From NCBI GenBank assembly GCA_018398765.1, contig JAHBMJ010001070.1, forward strand, positions 1 to 10,000: a DNA stretch of 10,000 bases, given 5' to 3'. This DNA is from Chromera velia. Its lineage: Eukaryota; Sar; Chromeraceae. The notes under the pieces are model-generated. The model had not been told where the DNA came from. It made no database searches and saw only the letters and a program-made list of their open reading frames with translations. Numbering within the stretch: the stretch's first letter is position 1; each line of letters begins with the position of its first letter. Made by a program: the position numbers and the translations under genes. This document shows positions 8,075 through 10,000 of the stretch, in pieces.

Positions 8075-8480
8075 CTCAGATGAGTCTGGACTTTGGAGTG
8101 TGTATGTTGAATGCGTACTGCGTACATTGCCTAGCCACTTTTTAGCAACTTTCTCATTCCACCGTTTAAAACTAGCTAGGTTTAAAACGGTTTGGACTTA
8201 GATTATATAGATGTGAAGGGGAAAAATCGAATAACTGAGGTTCTTGTTTAAATAGAATTTCATAAAAAAAATCTAGAAAAAAATGTACAGTATTTTTTCT
8301 GTCTACGTTGTCCTACGCTGAGCATGTATAGTATACACTCTATTAAATACATAACTTAAAAATCACTATAAAAAATATGAAATTGTCATATAAACTAGGT
8401 TTATTACAATTAAGTCATTTAAAGTTTAAACCGCGACCTAGAGCGCGACTAACAACGGAATAACATAAATATAGTACGAT
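8075..8480. other. AT-rich 3' flank of the S18m gene
   Basis: No gene is seen. After the TGA at 8074 the sequence becomes AT-rich with A runs and many TTTAAA words. It contains an imperfect inverted repeat at 8161-8191. Probably the 3' UTR and spacer, possibly with decayed mobile DNA. Confidence 0.45.
8161..8191. repeat. Imperfect 12-bp inverted repeat
   Basis: ACCGTTTAAAAC and GTTTAAAACGGT flank a 7-base spacer TAGCTAG. The arms pair with one mismatch. It could be a hairpin in the 3' region of the S18m transcript or part of a small mobile element. Confidence 0.6.
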
Positions 8481-8498
8481 ATCCAGGGTTGCGATCGC

Positions 8499-8545
8499 TA
8501 CCGGCAATGACCCTTCACTGCCGGCAATTGCCGGTCTGCCGGTAA
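8499..8545. repeat. Cluster of CCGGCA inverted repeats
   Basis: The 14-bp palindrome CCGGCAATTGCCGG (8521-8534) is flanked by TACCGGCA on the left and TGCCGGTA on the right, themselves inverted copies. That gives four CCGGCA/TGCCGG elements within 47 bp. CAGGGTTGCGATCGC just to the left (from 8485) resembles the CAGGG start of hAT-type transposon ends, but no matching right end was found. Confidence 0.7.
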
Positions 8546-9287
8546 TGGACATTAATTTCTAACTTAGTCACTGCCGAAAAAAAAAGGTAAAAAAATGGGT
8601 CTAGCTCAAAAAAAAAAATTTCGCCTGCGGTGCAGTTGCTATAAAATGCTAGTTAAGCCATGTGTTACAGTAGCTAGAGCTGCTAGAGCGCAAGTACCCA
8701 AGGCTTCCTTCCGTCAGAGCTCTTTTAGGAAAGTCTGTCAGTTCGGTCATACAGAGAAGGACGAACGTTTTTGCAAAGCTAGAAGCTTCAATGAATGATG
8801 CACCATCAATCGATCTGAATGCAACCAAATCAGGCGCATGACGCATTGCACAATGCAAGCGGCCCCGGAAGGCGAAGGCATGTCGTAGGGCGGCAGGCGC
8901 GGCAGACCTCCACCCCGGCGCCGCCTTCAATCTCGTCTGGCCGGCGACGTACCTCAATCTCCCCTGTCTTCATTCTTCACTCCCCCCCTCGATTCCGATG
9001 TGACACACAAGAACGGAGGGAGCGAGACAGAAAGAATATAAAGCAAAGAAAATAAAGGTCAGCCGCATGCTCCAACCACTGAACCCAAAATCTTTCTTCT
9101 CTTCCCCCACTGATCGTTTGTCATAGCAATGCATGCCGAAAATGCAATTCATGCTCTTCTCGCAAGTCAAAAGGATCGTCGCTTGTTAGATCCCAACGAT
9201 AGAGAAACTGCATGCATAACAAGTTATCAACCACAATGTGTCATGCGCAGGCAGAGATGAATTGGAGAAAAGAAATTTGTGATGAAA
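8546..9287. other. Intergenic region without a recognised gene
   Basis: Short open frames on both strands (the longest is about 100 codons on the - strand at 8649-8957) have no recognisable protein pattern. A GC- and CpG-rich block lies at about 8855-8950, followed by purine-rich DNA at about 9010-9060. The right part is the 3' flank of the - strand gene. Confidence 0.45.
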
Positions 9288-10000
9288 TCAGCAGTAGGCA
9301 AATCTGGCCTTGAACGCTGCCTCCCCTCCAGGATAGTCCTCGAAAGGGTCGAAGTTGCCCCCCCCCTCTTTGTTCTCCTCGGAAGTCGAGGAGACGGCGG
9401 TTATCTCTGAACCCCCCCCCTCAGTAGCACATACTGCCTCGTAGATGAGGATATCCTGAAGTGCAAAAGGAAGCTCAGAATAGTCGAACACGATGTTAAC
9501 ATGACCATCTCCGTGTCTAACCAACTCTTAGAGCTCAGCTCCGCAAGAAGCGTTAGCCATTCTCACTCTCTCCTCTAAGAAGCGAATCTTCTCCTTCTTT
9601 CCATTCCCTTTCTCCCCCTCCTTCTCTTTTTCCTTCTCACTCTGCTTCTTCTCTTGCATCTGCAACATTTGCGCTGCGATGCGAGAGACGTCGAACTCAG
9701 ACAGCGAGAAAGAATTGCCAGACGAAGAGCTAGATAAAGACTCTGAGTGAGACTTCTCGCTCTGTCTATTCTGCCGTCTCTGTCCATTTCTATCAGATCC
9801 CTCCCTCTTTTCACGGCTTCCTTTCTCCTTTTCTTTCTGATTTTGGCTACTCGAAGGGCCAAAATGCTTGTCGTACTTTGAAGCAAAGTTGGAAGACAGT
9901 TGACGGAGCTGTCGTACCGTCTTCACGCTCATCGACTCGAAGTCGGGGTTAGTAAGAGCACTGACCCCCCCCGGAAGCATGGCTTGAAGGGTTGGGTCTG
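9288..10000 (-). CDS. 3' part of an unrecognised Ser/Lys/Glu-rich protein (partial, probable intron)
   Basis: Only the C-terminal part of this gene is in the window, and its frame is open through the right edge. The upstream exon (10000-9567) encodes a helical-looking stretch, SMSVKTVRQLRQLSSNFASK, and a highly charged Lys/Glu/Gln/Arg region. These are followed by a serine run and then SLSEFDVSRIAAQMLQMQEK with another KEKEKEGEK coiled-coil-like segment. The frame meets TAA at 9530-9528 but reopens beyond it. A GTGAGA donor at 9566 and a pyrimidine-rich acceptor TTTTGCACTTCAG ending at 9456 define a 111-bp phase-0 intron that removes the stop. The last exon (9455-9288) then encodes DILIYEAVCATE, Gly runs from two nine-G tracts, and the ending FDPFEDYPGGEAAFKARFAY. 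I do not recognise the family. A resemblance of the first helix to the last helix of a bromodomain is too weak to name it. Confidence 0.6.
9456..9566 (-). other. Probable 111-bp intron removing an in-frame TAA
   Basis: AGA|GTGAGA at the donor and CTTTTGCACTTCAG at the acceptor. The length is a multiple of three and both ends fall at phase 0, so splicing keeps the frame. If the intron is not real, the protein ends at 9528 with MANASCGAEL. Confidence 0.55.

Noticed and set aside
8649-8957. 102-codon - strand frame, considered as a transposase remnant
   Set aside because: A loose resemblance of DLVAFRSIDGASFIE to hAT transposase segments is too weak, and no catalytic or zinc-finger residues are visible.
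9456-9530. NET-domain-like segment (HVNIVFDYSELP) suggesting a BET bromodomain protein
   Set aside because: The match is short, and it falls inside the likely 111-bp intron.

Overview
The window looks like nuclear DNA of a unicellular eukaryote, most probably an alga or protist. The genes are split by GT-AG introns with pyrimidine-rich acceptors. Intergenic stretches of 1 kb or more separate them, and microsatellites and long C/G homopolymers are frequent. A secreted protein combining a galactose-binding-like domain with a small CC-x-C motif domain, and a strongly extended mitochondrial ribosomal protein, would suit a chromerid alga (Chromera velia-like) or another alveolate or stramenopile. 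That is a best guess from style, not proof. I see no prokaryotic operon structure, tRNA, rRNA, CRISPR array or complete transposon.

Layout: (1) 1-262 is a 5' flank with a perfect hairpin. (2) 263-2636, + strand, is a three-exon gene for a secreted mosaic protein: signal peptide, eight-Cys region, Pro linker, galactose-binding-like beta-sandwich, four identical-length Pro/Cys repeats, and a final Cys-rich domain ending in ACCAC. Its last exon cannot be read in one frame: a run of ten C at 2189-2198 sits exactly where the frame changes. (3) 2637-4161 holds no convincing gene; it is a purine-rich tract followed by an AT-rich tract. (4) 4162-5613, - strand, is homogentisate 1,2-dioxygenase in two exons, complete and with its iron ligands. 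(5) 5614-6141 is a short divergent promoter region with a CRE-like palindrome and a TATA-like run. (6) 6142-8074, + strand, encodes a mitochondrial bS18-type ribosomal protein in three exons. Its first intron starts inside a TG microsatellite and its second contains a TGGA repeat array. (7) 8075-9287 is non-coding, AT-rich then GC-rich, with a cluster of CCGGCA inverted repeats. (8) 9288-10000, - strand, is the 3' end of an unrecognised Ser/Lys/Glu-rich protein. An in-frame TAA there is best explained by a 111-bp intron.

The genes do not form a pathway. Homogentisate dioxygenase (tyrosine catabolism) and the mitoribosomal protein share a divergent promoter region of about 530 bp, which may link their expression. 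The most notable points are the poly-C frame break in the secreted protein, the TG repeat that forms a 5' splice site, and the density of C/G runs across the window, many of them inside exons.
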